Of a DNA stretch of 26,155 nt, positions 1 through 10,522 are shown one piece after another (the stretch's first letter is position 1; the number at the start of each line of letters is the position of its first letter). The DNA is from Didymodactylos carnosus. Lineage: Eukaryota > Rotifera > Eurotatoria > Philodinida > Philodinidae. A model generated the notes under the pieces. That model saw only the letters and a program-made list of their open reading frames with translations. It was not told the origin of the DNA and searched no databases. The stretch lies in assembly GCA_905250885.1 (NCBI GenBank), contig CAJNOQ010002121.1:1-26155 (forward strand). Direction: 5' to 3'. The translations under genes and the position numbers were made by a program.

Positions 1-314
1 ATCCCGTTGTGGGTAAAATTAGAAAATTCATAACTCAGTCAAAATTGACTCAAACTATGTCAAAATATCAAGATCTACTCTATTTTAATTGCACTATATG
101 ATGTAGTTCAACAGAATCTTTAAAAAACAATAGAAGATACGTTGGTTTTTTATGAGGTTTTCTGGAAACCTTCAGAAGTAAGGGAAGATGTTTTACTAAT
201 CTTAATTACGGAATCAGACTGAGCAGTTAAAATGGAGTAGATCTTGATACTTTGACATAGTTTGAGTCAATTTTGACTGAGTTATGAATTTTCTAATTTT
301 ACCCACAACGGGAT
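1..314. mobile_element. Miniature inverted-repeat element with about 92-bp TIRs
   Basis: Bases 1-92 reappear as the reverse complement of 223-314, with only about three mismatches. The ends read ATCCCGTTGTGGG and CCCACAACGGGAT. About 130 bp of AT-rich sequence separates the arms and holds no ORF. The left arm starts at the first base of the window, so the true boundary and any target duplication cannot be seen. The small size, long terminal inverted repeats and lack of coding sequence fit a MITE. The superfamily is unknown because the duplication is not visible. Confidence 0.75.
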
Positions 315-1426
315 ATTCCATCTAATATAGGTTTTCACTAGGTTTCTGAATTCTTTTCGAAAAACAAAGATTATCACGAGGCTCAGCGTGGTCGATTAGC
401 TATGTTTCCATTCATTTTCGAGAATGCCACATCTAAAGGAATACTGGTCCTGGAGCTTCGGGAAAATCGTATCTCGAGTTATTCAAAAAATAGCCCGGGA
501 CGCTCTATTTTGAAAAGGATAGTAGTATGTAAAAGCTGTGATTTACTCGGCTGAATTGCACTTTGTAGAACTTATTCATATAACATTTTTAACTAGTTGG
601 GTATGGGTAAGTCCCTCTTGCAGAATTTGACCAGAAAGTTTTTTTTGGAAAAGTACCGCTTCATTGCTGCATAGTCCTTTCTCATTATTGAAAATTAGTT
701 TTTATACAATAGTCGATTTACTCATATCTTTAGAACATCACACCCACTAGGATAAATAATTGATCGACAAGAATCTATTTCGTTTTTATTCGAACATTCT
801 TGCCATTGATGAACATTCTAACCGCCGACGATGAATTTGTTTGGATCTAACACTGGTAATATTGTATTGATTATGAATTTCTTGTCCACATCGAATTCAA
901 ATTTTTATCAGTTAATTTAACGGGTCTTAATAATAGAGATATTGAATACTTGCTGAAATAACGTTAGTTAAATTATTAAAACATGTTTTTAGTCATAAAT
1001 ATATTTCTAATCTTTTTTTAGTGACGTTTCTTCTTCTTGATTGGATCTATGTGTGCATGTCAATGTCATTCCATTATTATTTATAGAATAAACAATAACA
1101 AATATAACATCAGATGTTTTTTTAAATTCGACCACTACAAAACACATTTTAAACTAGTTTTATAACAAGCTTCACATCTCATAGTGTTTACCGATATAAT
1201 CGATTGAAAAATTACCCAGAAAAAACTTCTGTGTTCAAAGAAGTCGAAAAACTGTTTCTTATTTATAATCAGGATCGACTACGTTCGGATTTTTCTTCAT
1301 ACTATGGCTGACCTCAACCATTTGACACTAAAGTCCTGAGAGTAACACAAGATCAGTATGTAAATGAAAGACCCATGGATAGGATTAACAAATATCACAT
1401 TAAAATTATTCGAAAATATTAGCGTC
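315..1426. other. Intergenic, no gene seen
   Basis: AT-rich sequence with stops in all frames. I found no convincing exon, RNA gene or intact repeat. It lies between two transposon insertions and may include older, unrecognisable transposon debris. Confidence 0.5.
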
Positions 1427-1434
1427 ATAGGAAA
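1427..1434. repeat. Left 8-bp target-site duplication
   Basis: ATAGGAAA directly abuts the left TIR at 1435. An identical copy sits at 2256-2263 directly after the right TIR. An 8-bp duplication is the hallmark of hAT transposition. Confidence 0.85.
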
Positions 1435-2255
1435 CAGGGCTCGAAACAGGCCGACAATTTTGAGGCCTGTTCTGCCTGCGTCAGGCTTGTAATGTTTAGA
1501 TCTGCCTGGGCCTGTCGAAATATTTCCTGGGCCTTGCCTGCCTGCCTGCCATTGCTCTCGGCCTACCCTTGCCTGGTCTGTAGATGCCTGGTAATTTTTT
1601 AATAAATGTACAAATAATAAAATAAGATGGAAAGAAAAGTGACAGATAACTAAACAATATATCCAAGTGAAAAAATTTGGTTTTTGTTCAAGTATTTTCT
1701 GAACTGATCTAACTAATAAGATATCCTCAACCGTGTCAGGATTTAGTGATCTATTTCAGTCTAGTACATAGTTTCACAGTGTGAAACTCCCATATCATAA
1801 CGAAATCTACAGCCGAAATGCTAGATTATGAATAAAGAGGCCGGCTGGTGTTTTAAAAGGTCTGCCTGAATCTATTTCAGTTTAGGCCTGGTCTGCCTTA
1901 TCCTGGTGCAGGCCGATAATTTGTAGCCTGGCCTGTCTGTAACAGGTAGGCCCACCCAGGTCGAACGGTACGGTCCATATACGGACGGTTTACTGGACGC
2001 AGGAATACGGACCGTAACATCATTAAAATAGGGCCGTATACGGCCGTATTTTCACAATATACGGCCCGTAAACGATACCGTTTCTGGGCACAGTAATACG
2101 GGGTCGTATACTGTGAAAATACGGCCGTATACGGCCCTATTTTAATGATGTTACGGTCCGTATTCCTGCGTCCAGTAGACGGTCCGTAACGAATATCCGT
2201 TTTGGTCGACCTGGGCAGGCAGGCAGGCAGGCTGCCTGGTCTGTTTCGAGCCCTG
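1435..2255. mobile_element. Non-autonomous hAT-type transposon, 821 bp
   Basis: The ends are perfect 15-bp inverted repeats, CAGGGCTCGAAACAG at 1435-1449 and its complement at 2241-2255, flanked by the 8-bp duplication ATAGGAAA. Ends starting CAGGG with 8-bp duplications are typical of hAT elements. Both subterminal regions are rich in GCCTG or CAGGC words (about 1444-1590 and 1850-1960 on one strand, 2214-2240 on the other). In other hAT elements such subterminal motifs bind transposase, so that role is inferred here. No transposase frame is present, so mobility would need a transposase from elsewhere. The centre holds a large palindrome at 1955-2215. The identical target duplications suggest a fairly recent insertion. 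Confidence 0.9.
1955..2215. repeat. Large GC-rich palindrome inside the hAT element
   Basis: Arms 1991-2063 and 2105-2177 are complementary over about 73 bp with roughly one mismatch, around a 41-bp spacer. Outside them the match weakens, then ends in a perfect 10-bp pair, CCCAGGTCGA at 1955-1964 and TCGACCTGGG at 2206-2215. The arms contain self-complementary words such as CGTATACGGCCGTATA and repeated ACGG or CCGT steps. The unit could form a cruciform or long hairpin. It may be a separate foldback element nested in the hAT element, but no target duplication is clear around it. Confidence 0.85.
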
Positions 2256-2263
2256 ATAGGAAA
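2256..2263. repeat. Right 8-bp target-site duplication
   Basis: ATAGGAAA, identical to 1427-1434, directly follows the right TIR of the hAT-type element. Confidence 0.85.
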
Positions 2264-3042
2264 CCCTATGCCAGCATTATTGATCTTTTGCCGTTTAGAC
2301 GCTAGGAGCACTTAATTTTTGCGCATAAGAGTGAGCCAGTAAAACTGTGGAATATGAAGTATAAAGATATGGCTATCTTGTCAATTCATAGCTTTTTTCA
2401 AACCAGCAATTTTTAGTTGTTTTCGCAACTATAAAATAAAAACTTGAACTAAAAAATACTATATTATAGTCGTCGCTCTATTCAATGATGTAAAAATTAT
2501 TTAATTATGTTGTTATCCCAAATGCCAGTGAGTATTTTAGAGTCGATAGAATTCGTAAAGACAGTGAGGGCGATGTCTGCACAGATTTTGCTATGTCAAA
2601 AACCATCCGGACCGGATACTAAGCGGTCCTAACTTTAAGGATTTATTCCTTTGAATCTGCTATATGATCACTATATCTTTTCTATCTCTGACTTCTTTTG
2701 TGTTTATTATACGCGTATATTTGATGCACTCCAGAGAACAGAGATTTAACGTCGATTGGTTCAAAAACTACTCATACTCACAGTTGATACTGGTGTATAA
2801 AAGTAGATAAAAATAGAAATTCTATGCGAAAGATATTTTTATATTTGCCTTCAGCATTAATTTAATTTCAATTAATTTCAAAATGATTTTCGTCAAGAGA
2901 AATTAATTTCACAAAAATTCAAGTTATTAGAATCATTTCATATAACGATGAACTTTGGCGTACTTCCGACATCTTTTGTAACTGACGACTTTTGTAAAAA
3001 TTTATAGCTCTTGAATTATAGAACCTACAGAGTTAGTGAAGA
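2264..3042. other. Intergenic, no gene seen
   Basis: AT-rich sequence between two transposable elements. No exon with plausible splice sites or RNA gene was found. Confidence 0.5.
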
Positions 3043-3250
3043 TCCTGTTTTGTCGATTAAACACTTTTCTTTAAAATGACAGTCAGGCAAAGTTTAATCA
3101 CTGACTCAATTAAGAAATTAAACATGTCAAATAAAGTCACTTCATATTAAAGTGATCTATTTTTAAAACATTTTATCTTTTAATCGAGTCATTGATTGAA
3201 CTTTGCCTGACTGTCATTTTAAAGAAAAATGTTTAATCGACAAAACAGGA
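3043..3250. mobile_element. Miniature inverted-repeat element with about 70-bp TIRs
   Basis: The ends TCCTGTTTTGTCGATTAAAC (from 3043) and its complement (to 3250) begin arms of about 70 bp that match with only a few differences. Both arms share the internal word TGACAGTCAGGCAAAGTT. Total length is 208 bp and there is no coding sequence. No target duplication is evident at the flanks (left ...GTGAAGA, right GTGCATG...), so the superfamily is unassigned. It lies about 260 bp downstream of the 3' end of the helicase gene. Confidence 0.75.
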
Positions 3251-3509
3251 GTGCATGGAGCTAGGTATTCAAGTATACTCTACTTTTAGTTCCGCTATCA
3301 TTTGTACTCTGTCTATTCGTATTAGAACAACACTTCGTCTTACGACGATAAAAAGTGTGAGAGTGAAGATGATTGTAAGGATTGATATTGTAAGGATACG
3401 ACTTATAACGGTATCCCAGTGTAAATAGAACGATTGATTCTAGAGGAACAGGTTGATGTATATATTATCACATAGATAAATTATCTTTATGAGAAAAAAA
3501 AAGATTGAT

Positions 3510-4812
3510 TTACTGTGCAACAGCAATACTTTCGAGCGTTTGAACTAATGGCTCAAGTCCATCATTTTCATCTAATTCACATATGTCAAGATTATACTGC
3601 GTTTTAATTGTACACAATTGTTCATATTCTTCTCCCGATGATACAATTGTTAGCGAACAACCGTGTGCACCATATCTGCCTGCTCTTCCTATACGATGTA
3701 AATATGTTTCCGATTCAGGTGGTAAATCCATTGATATTACAAAATCTACTTCATCTAAATCAATACCACGTGATGTCAAATCGGTTGTTACCAATATTTG
3801 ACATTTATGTTTATACATATCTTTCATTACTTTTGTTCGTTTTTGTTGAGGCAATGAACTTGATGTGTAAGTGGTATCATAACCGAGTACTTTTAGACGT
3901 GAACAAACTGCTGCACTACGCATACGTAAATTTGAAAATATTAAACATTGACGAAATTTTAAACGATTTAGTATACGTAAGATTAGAAGTACTTTTTGCT
4001 CAAATAAATGTGATTCAATTGGATGTTTTTGAATTTGAATAGAATACTGTTTTATGCCAATTAATGCCGGACACTTTTCATCTACTAAACGTACATATGT
4101 CATATCACGCATATAACGTTCAGAAAAACGAACAATATATTCAGAATAAGTGGCTGATGCTAATAAAACTTGTTTATTTACAGGCATATATGAAAATATT
4201 GAATTTATTTGATCCTGGAATGAAAAAAAGTGAAAAAATATCTAGTGTAGAAATTTAAAAACTATCACAACATACTTGAAATTCTTTTGATAATAATGCA
4301 TCTGCTTCATCCATAACTAATAAACGTATACTATCTGGTAGTAATATATTTGTTCTTAATAATTCTTCAATTCTTCCCGGTGTACCTACAACGATATGAC
4401 ATTTTTTTAAATGTTGTTGATCATCTTTAATTGATGTGCCACCAATGAATGTATGAACAAAACATGATGATTGTTTAATAGTTTTGATAACATATGTAAT
4501 TTGTTGAGCAATTTCTCTTGTAGGTGCTAATATTAAAACTTTTGTTGTAACGTCAATATCATTCTCACTATTCTGTACAATTTCAATAGCCGTTATACTA
4601 AATACAAGTGTTTTTCCTGTTCCTGCTTTAGCTTGAACAAGTAGATCGAGACCAACTAATGAGATTGGTAACGCTTTCAATTGAATTGGTGATGGACGAG
4701 TAAAACCACCATTTTTTAATGATTCTAATGTTTGCTCAGATATTGGTAAAGTATCAAATGTCACATCCTCATTTATTTCAACATCATCTGTATGAACTCG
4801 GGTATCAGCCAT
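3510..4812 (-). CDS. DDX20: DEAD-box RNA helicase, DDX20/Gemin3-like
   Basis: Two exons, 4812-4276 and 4214-3510, give 413 residues. The 61-bp intron 4215-4275 is GT-AG and in phase 0. Helicase motifs appear in order: the Q-motif near residues 36-45, AKAGTGKT (61-68), PTRE (97-100), TPGR (144-147), DEAD (168-171), SAT (199-201), IFSN, TTDLTSRGID (322-331) and HRIGRAGR (352-359). All look intact, so ATPase and helicase activity is expected. Phrases such as GLDLLVQAK, HTFIGGT, LKKCHI and LIGIKQY match the DDX20/Gemin3 subfamily. Gemin3 is a component of the SMN complex that assembles spliceosomal snRNPs. The start follows CCAACT and opens the only fitting frame. The protein stops soon after the helicase core, whereas vertebrate DDX20 is about 820 residues with a long C-terminal tail. 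A distal 3' exon could have been missed, but none is visible before the transposon at 3250. Confidence 0.9.
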
Positions 4813-5235
4813 AGTTGGTCGTTTGATTTGATTAACAATTTAAACAAAAAACAAAACAATTTATTAAATCAATTCTCATTTGTAGTTAGTTAAACTCCTT
4901 TCCTGATAGTAAAAGATAATTGTTCGAAACATATCAATGGAAATCAATAGAATTGACAATATGCATCAAGAGAGAATAGGACACATTTTAAGACTGATGT
5001 ATTTATTCATTTCAATTTAATTTATTTTTGTAAAAAGCAAAAAAAAAAAAAAGGATACTCCTTTTTCACAACAAAAAAGCATATATCTTACCCTAGCATA
5101 AAAAATTCAGATAAACCACTTCATAAAGTTAGACAAGTCAAAAACCATGTATTGAATGTCTCAACACAAGACAGAAAAAAAACAGATTACAAAAATGAAT
5201 GACTGAAAAACAAAAAAAACCCAAATATACATAAA
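4813..5235. other. Short spacer between two minus-strand genes
   Basis: This 423-bp stretch separates the 3' end of the zinc-finger gene from the start of the helicase gene. It should hold the 3' UTR of the first and the promoter of the second. A run of about 13 A sits near 5040-5052. No TATA box is evident upstream of the helicase start. No ORF is supported. Confidence 0.6.
5002..5007 (-). terminator. Possible polyadenylation signal AATAAA
   Basis: TTTATT on the plus strand reads AATAAA on the minus strand, about 230 bp past the predicted stop of the zinc-finger gene. A second copy lies at 5021-5026. In AT-rich DNA such hexamers arise by chance, so this is tentative. Confidence 0.35.
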
Positions 5236-8200
5236 TCAATCAAGAATAATCACTTGTTCTTCTAAGACATTAAGACATTGATGATTTATTCTAATTTTAT
5301 TATTATTGTTATCCCTTGTGGGTGATTTTATTTTTGATGTTGTCCGTAATAATCGAAGGTTTCGTTGTGTAGTATCTACACAATTGGAATGATTTGTCGA
5401 AGGTACTAAATAGAAATTAGCAACGATTATTAAATAGATTTGAACAAAATAAAACACCATAATTCTCTTACATGATGGCAAATGTGGCAGTTTCATAGAA
5501 GGATAAAAGGTTGATGGTTTCTTTTTTTTTCGTTGCTTTTTATGTGTAGTATGTGTGCTGGTCTCTGTCGATAACGATAATTGAGATTGCAGAGGATGTG
5601 CTAAGTAGAAGAACAATATATCAGACATAGTAAAGTGATTGTTTTTTAGATTTCTAATCTTCTTGTTGTTTCGAAAAGAGATCCGAATGTAGCTCAGAAA
5701 TATTTTACTTAAATGGTCTATTTTAACATTTAGATAAAGTTCAATTTTGAATTATCATCATAGCAAAAAGATTAAGAAACTCCTATGACTTGAATGAAAG
5801 AATAAGAATCGATGAACCAAGAGAGTGTTAGATTTTGACCGAAAAACGAAGTTTTTATCCATCTATTCATATTGTATATTCTCTTCTTTAATTGAGTAAT
5901 CTTACTTATTGATTTACGTAAAAATTTGTCCGTATTATCCTTATTAGCGGGTAATTTGGCTAATTTTGTATATAAATATGGAGTATATGTTGCAGAATTA
6001 GGTGACAATAATAATTCGACACTTTTATTTTTATTAGGCGATGATAAAATAAAAACATGTCGATCACTTGAACGTAATGGTTGTTCAGATGCAATTTGTT
6101 TTTCTTCATTAATTTGTAAATCATATTTATTTATCAAGTTTAACGAATCTAATATCTGTATATCATCGGATGATAAAACCGAAGCCAAAATCTTGTTCGG
6201 TAAATAAGAGACAAATGGAGGTTGACTAAAAGAAAACAAAAGAGTAATATAAACACGTTTGAACAAATATAATAACATTCTCTTAGTATGAAGATAATTC
6301 TAGATTATGTTCGAAAAACTAGATGTTTTTACTTTTTATCAAAAAGGGAACAAAGAGCATTTTTTTCTGACTAATAAAATATAACCTCATATATTTCTAA
6401 CCTGACATTTTCTATAACTTCACTTTCTTTATCATATACCATTGAATCAATAATATTGTTAATGCATGAGACAATTTCATTGTTCTTATTCGTGAACAAT
6501 AATTTATTCAATTTATTCGTGGTTGTTAATATTACTTTTTTTCGTCGTCTTTTTTGTTTATTAGTTCGACACATTTGTCTTATTGTCTGCTCTTTACAAA
6601 TAGCATATTCTAATGTAAGAGATTGTAAACTTCGTTGTTGTTTATTGCAAAACGATCGTCGATGTTTCATCGAAACATAGGCACGTGTTAACTTTTCTTT
6701 AACAGGAGAAGGTGGTGAAACGACATTGTCTAATAGAAGAATATCTTCATTGTCAGTTTGTGGTGCTGGCGGTGGTGGTGGTGGTGATTGTTTTGGCTGA
6801 TGTCGATCTGTTCGTGGTGATTGTTGTTGTTGAAACGACAAAGGTATATTGATATCTTGAATTGTTTTGTCTCGTGATGCATTCTTATTAAATAAACGTA
6901 ATTCGTCATCACTATCGTGACATATTTCAGCTGGTAAAGTAGGCAGCGATACATCTTGTGATTTAACAGGAGTTGGATTAGTTTCTAATTTTTGTCCATC
7001 GTTTGATTGTTTCCTAGGAGAAAAAATGTAATTGTTCAAGTTTTTCAAAAAATTCAGAAAGCAGAACATAATCTGTTTCTTTTAGTCGAACCTACAATCA
7101 ACGAGTACGAAATCTATTTTGTGAAGATACAATTTACAGAACATAAGAATAAGCTTTTTTTTATTGTTGTTTGACTCACTTTGTTGATGATATAATTTGA
7201 CAGTCATCTTCGTTGACATTAACCGATGAATCCATACATAGTGCAAATGTTCCGTCATTGCAACGTGTTACCTAAACATTAAATAAGTTTTTTATGTTTT
7301 CAAATAAAGCAGAAGAGATGATAATGCTTACATATAAGTGATCAAAATTTTCTGGATTCATCAAATTAAAATCGTATGTAATTGACATGTTTTTATTTGT
7401 ATTTTCTAAAGACAACGTTGTTTGAGCGTGTTCAGTATGACAATGTTGATAATACTGTAATCGAGAATAGGTATAATAACAACATTGAGTGCAAAAAAAC
7501 ATATGGGTAAATAAATGATGCAATAATGATGAACTGAACAGAAAAAGAAACACAGAGAATCATACAATGTTTTTGAGCAAGAAAGAAATGTTGTTTACCT
7601 GTTAATTGTTTTATATGTACAAATATTGCATCGATAATAATGTGTATCATGAAATGCACTAAATACTCCTTGACCATTTAAGACATTTTTTTGACTTTCA
7701 GTAATTAGATTATGAGTGTTTGTAGTTTTAGATGAAATTGGTGGTTCTTGTATTTTTTGTTGCACTTTTTTTGCTGCTGCCGCCATTGTCTAGAATAAAA
7801 ATGCGTATTGTATTTATTGTTAGAAAAGAAGAATGAGCGAAGTTTCTCAATCACTCAAACAAACGAAGGGAAATAGGGTTTTGGTAAATTTTTTTGCAAC
7901 TTTCGACATACATATGCAGAATACGTTTTCAACTGACGCCGTTCTTGTGGTACATGATAATCGCCGAAGAGTGAAGATGATGACGAAGTTTGATTATGAT
8001 TTAGTGGCAATATAGAGATATGTTCATTATTCTTTTCTAAATATTGGTTAAATGCGGGCATTGGAACTAGTGGAATTGTGTTTGTTCCATGTTCACCACT
8101 AGGTGCTAGAATAACATTTGTGGACGTTGAGTGTAATGATGGTTGAACTAAGTTGGATAATGTTTGTATTTGTGAATTACCTAATATTTGTTGTTGGTGA

Positions 8201-8631
8201 GTATGATTAATGATTTTCGGTGGTGACAGTGGATAATTTTTAGATAAAAACTGTTTTTTTTTTCGTGTTCTTTTTGATCGATTATCATCACTTAACTGTT
8301 TGGTCCAATCAAAGGCTTCATAACTGTTTACTGGTGGTGACGTGGCTGCTTCAAAAATGTATTCGTTTGGATCAAGTACCAGTTCATTGACAGTGTTTGA
8401 AACAAACGATTGTGTAGATGGTTTTGGATGTTCTTTTGTACGATTTCGATTTTTTTTCGACCAGTCAACGATCGATGGATTTATTCGTACGCCAGATTTC
8501 TCGAGTTTACGTTTCTTCTTATTAGGCGTAGGATAACTGTCATCATCCTCAATTATGCAGGAGTCGTCGTCATCACTATTCCCATCATTAGGATTAACAA
8601 CAGTTTGATGATAACGACAATGTTTGGTCAT
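5236..8631 (-). CDS. Unrecognised protein with two C2H2 zinc fingers
   Basis: Eight exons (8631-7912, 7789-7599, 7533-7332, 7271-7180, 7013-6402, 6225-5906, 5600-5472, 5405-5236) join in frame to 811 residues. An in-frame TAA sits nine bases before the ATG. I cannot name the family. Finger 1 is C294-x2-C297-x12-H310-x3-H314 and is formed only after splicing. Finger 2 is C318-x2-C321-x12-H334-x4-H339. Just three residues separate the fingers. Both have the CxYxTxxR-like style of hunchback/REST-type fingers rather than the KRAB type. The N-terminal 240 residues are acidic and low-complexity, with basic KKKRK and KRTRKKK patches that could be nuclear signals. Further on come a run of six prolines and a KQKRRRKK patch. 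A nuclear DNA- or chromatin-binding role is inferred. The last two exons are the least certain: without the 305-bp intron 5601-5905, exon 6 runs on to a stop at 5772 (756 residues). Confidence 0.7.
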
Positions 8632-9818
8632 GCTACTTTAAAGTTACATCTGAAGTAAAAAGCAAACACATCAGTTAACTGTACAAAATTCTTTAATCTT
8701 CTCATGAACAATTCTATTCGAGAGAAAAACGGACAAAGTGCTTGCAAATATACACATTCTGGAACAGTCGAATATTCTTCTTTCTATACACAGGCAACTG
8801 CATCAACGGTAGGTTTTCGAGTAAAGAAATGAAGCTTCAAATCTCTCTGTCAGCATAATAGCTGGCCGATAGAAATATATGTTTTGGTCACGGGCACGGC
8901 TAGGCGAATCTTTTTCCTAAAAGTCATGGTCATAGTAACGGTAGTTAAGAGAACTTCTTCTAAAAATGTTTGTGCAGTATTTCCTCAAAGGAGGGAATTC
9001 GCGAATGATCTACATTCGTAGTTGAATATTCGTGGAACAAAAAATAATTTTTACGAGAAGGTACTCGCGCATAATTTATCGAAGAAAAACGTAGCCTTCA
9101 ATGCAACGACATCCACAATCATAACGGACTGATAAAATACTCACATAATTGTTTTTAAGAATAATTATAGAATCACCGTTCAGAGAGCTAAGATGAACTT
9201 GAATGACAACAAGGACGCACATCAACATTTTTACGAAGAACCTTTTACAATTTGCCAATTTGTCGTATCAAGTAAAAAGAACTCTACTGTTTAAGCTATG
9301 AAGATTATTTTCCTCCAATTCAGTACTTGAAACTGTTTTCAAATACTCTTGTAGGACAGATAGTTTTCTACCAAATAAGATGTTTTCCAGCTCTACATAA
9401 TGTTTGTCTCACACATTATGAACATTTTATCAGATGCTCTAAAAAAAAGTGACTTTTGTGATACCACGTTCCTGGTTCAAGTCTTATCTGTCTGTTAACC
9501 TGTCTACATCACGTATAGTCTACTCGTATTTTATGCGATCAAGCTCAAAATTTTATCATAAATACCTGAGACTGTATCTCAGACTCCAACTTTTTTTTCG
9601 TTTTTGACTTTTCTCGAGTTATAGGAATTTTGAAATCACAAGCCTTAATTTTCCTGAGAATATTTAAATTTTTTTGTATAACTTGAGAAAGAAAAGTCAA
9701 AATTGATTTTGTGTTTTGATAGTTTAAGTTTCAGAATGATATAATAGAAAATTTCTATTCTCGTTCAAGATTAAAGCTTAAATCAAACCAAAAACAAAGT
9801 TTGAGATATCGTTTCATG
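8632..9818. other. Intergenic, no gene seen
   Basis: This holds the promoter side of the zinc-finger gene and then AT-rich sequence. A TTCAG just upstream of its ATG, near 8650, could be the acceptor of a 5' UTR intron. A loose inverted repeat of about 22 bp (TTTTGACTTTTCTCGAGTTATA near 9602 and its near-complement ending near 9702) is visible. No coding exon is supported. Confidence 0.5.
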
Positions 9819-10522
9819 TACAGTGGCTCGAAAAATTGTTTGTCCACATTTATTTTTAATTTTTCTCTTCAACCATAATACCTAGAACAAATCAACATCA
9901 ACAAACATTTTAGATTAATTCTCTGTACAGTGGAAGTTAGAGTTCATTCATATGTCATGTGTACCACGTGCTATTACATGTCCAACCAACTCTGTTTTAT
10001 TGATGGCTGCAATAGTTTGCTGAATACGTATGCCAATACGTTTTATATCTAGAGCACTCTTGCATGACAGAAATTTGTTCTCATGCTTATCCCACTAAAG
10101 TTTCTATTTGTTTTTGTGTTCTTGAATGATGTGCTTGCACCTTGCGGTGTACCCATCCCCATATAAGAGATGGAAGAAATACCAGTCACTTGCTAACTCA
10201 CACAACCACAGAGAATCACTCACCATTCCCAAGGGTATATCAGATACATTCGTACTATTGTTCAGCGAATTAATGTAGTGGATGGCTGAGATTTGATCCT
10301 TGACTGAGGAATACTGCCAAGTATATATGTAAATAAATGAGATCTCACTGCCGTTGTATTAGGAAACTATTTAATAAAAAGATATGTTCCACCTGTTTAG
10401 ACTGGGAAGACATGCAATGTAATAGCACATGGTACACATGACATATGAATGAACTCTAACTTCCACTGTATAGAGAATTAATCTAAAATGTTTGTTGATG
10501 TTGATTTGTTCTAGGTATTATT
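9819..10522. mobile_element. Decayed Tc1/mariner-type transposon
   Basis: The left end is TA (9819-9820) followed by CAGTGGCTCGAAAAATTG, the usual form of a Tc1-like end at a TA target. Bases about 9875-9979 are an inverted repeat of about 10417-10521 with few mismatches. The outer 55 bp or so of the right arm is missing, so the right end is truncated or replaced. A second TACAGTGG lies inside the arm at 9926 and its complement at 10463-10470. This could be an IR/DR-type internal repeat or the end of a nested element. The middle contains the remnant of a minus-strand transposase (9948-10175). Confidence 0.7.
9948..10175 (-). pseudogene. C-terminal remnant of a Tc1-like transposase
   Basis: The minus strand encodes a stretch ending at TGA 9948-9950 that reads ...SLIWGWVHRKVQ..., then IETL, then a frame change to WDKHENKFLSCKSALDIKRI and IGIRIQQTIAAINK. 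This follows the layout of the Tc1 transposase C-terminus, which has an ENLWxxLKRRV-like segment, an LW...W helix and a final RRIxAVIxAKG-like helix. The frame break near 10097 and the absence of the upstream catalytic DDE region make it non-functional. The assignment rests on pattern resemblance only. Confidence 0.5.

Noticed and set aside
1898-2311. 137-residue minus-strand open frame
   Set aside because: It lies inside the hAT-type element and across its palindrome, and its near-repeated peptide is a by-product of the inverted repeat.
3583-4258. Plus-strand open frames opposite the helicase
   Set aside because: They are antisense shadows of the helicase exons, which carry all the DEAD-box motifs.
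5926-8658. Several plus-strand frames opposite the zinc-finger gene
   Set aside because: They overlap exons on the minus strand that join in frame. None has its own motif or splice structure.
9076-9258. 60-residue minus-strand open frame
   Set aside because: Short, no recognisable motif, no splice partners, and chance length for this composition.
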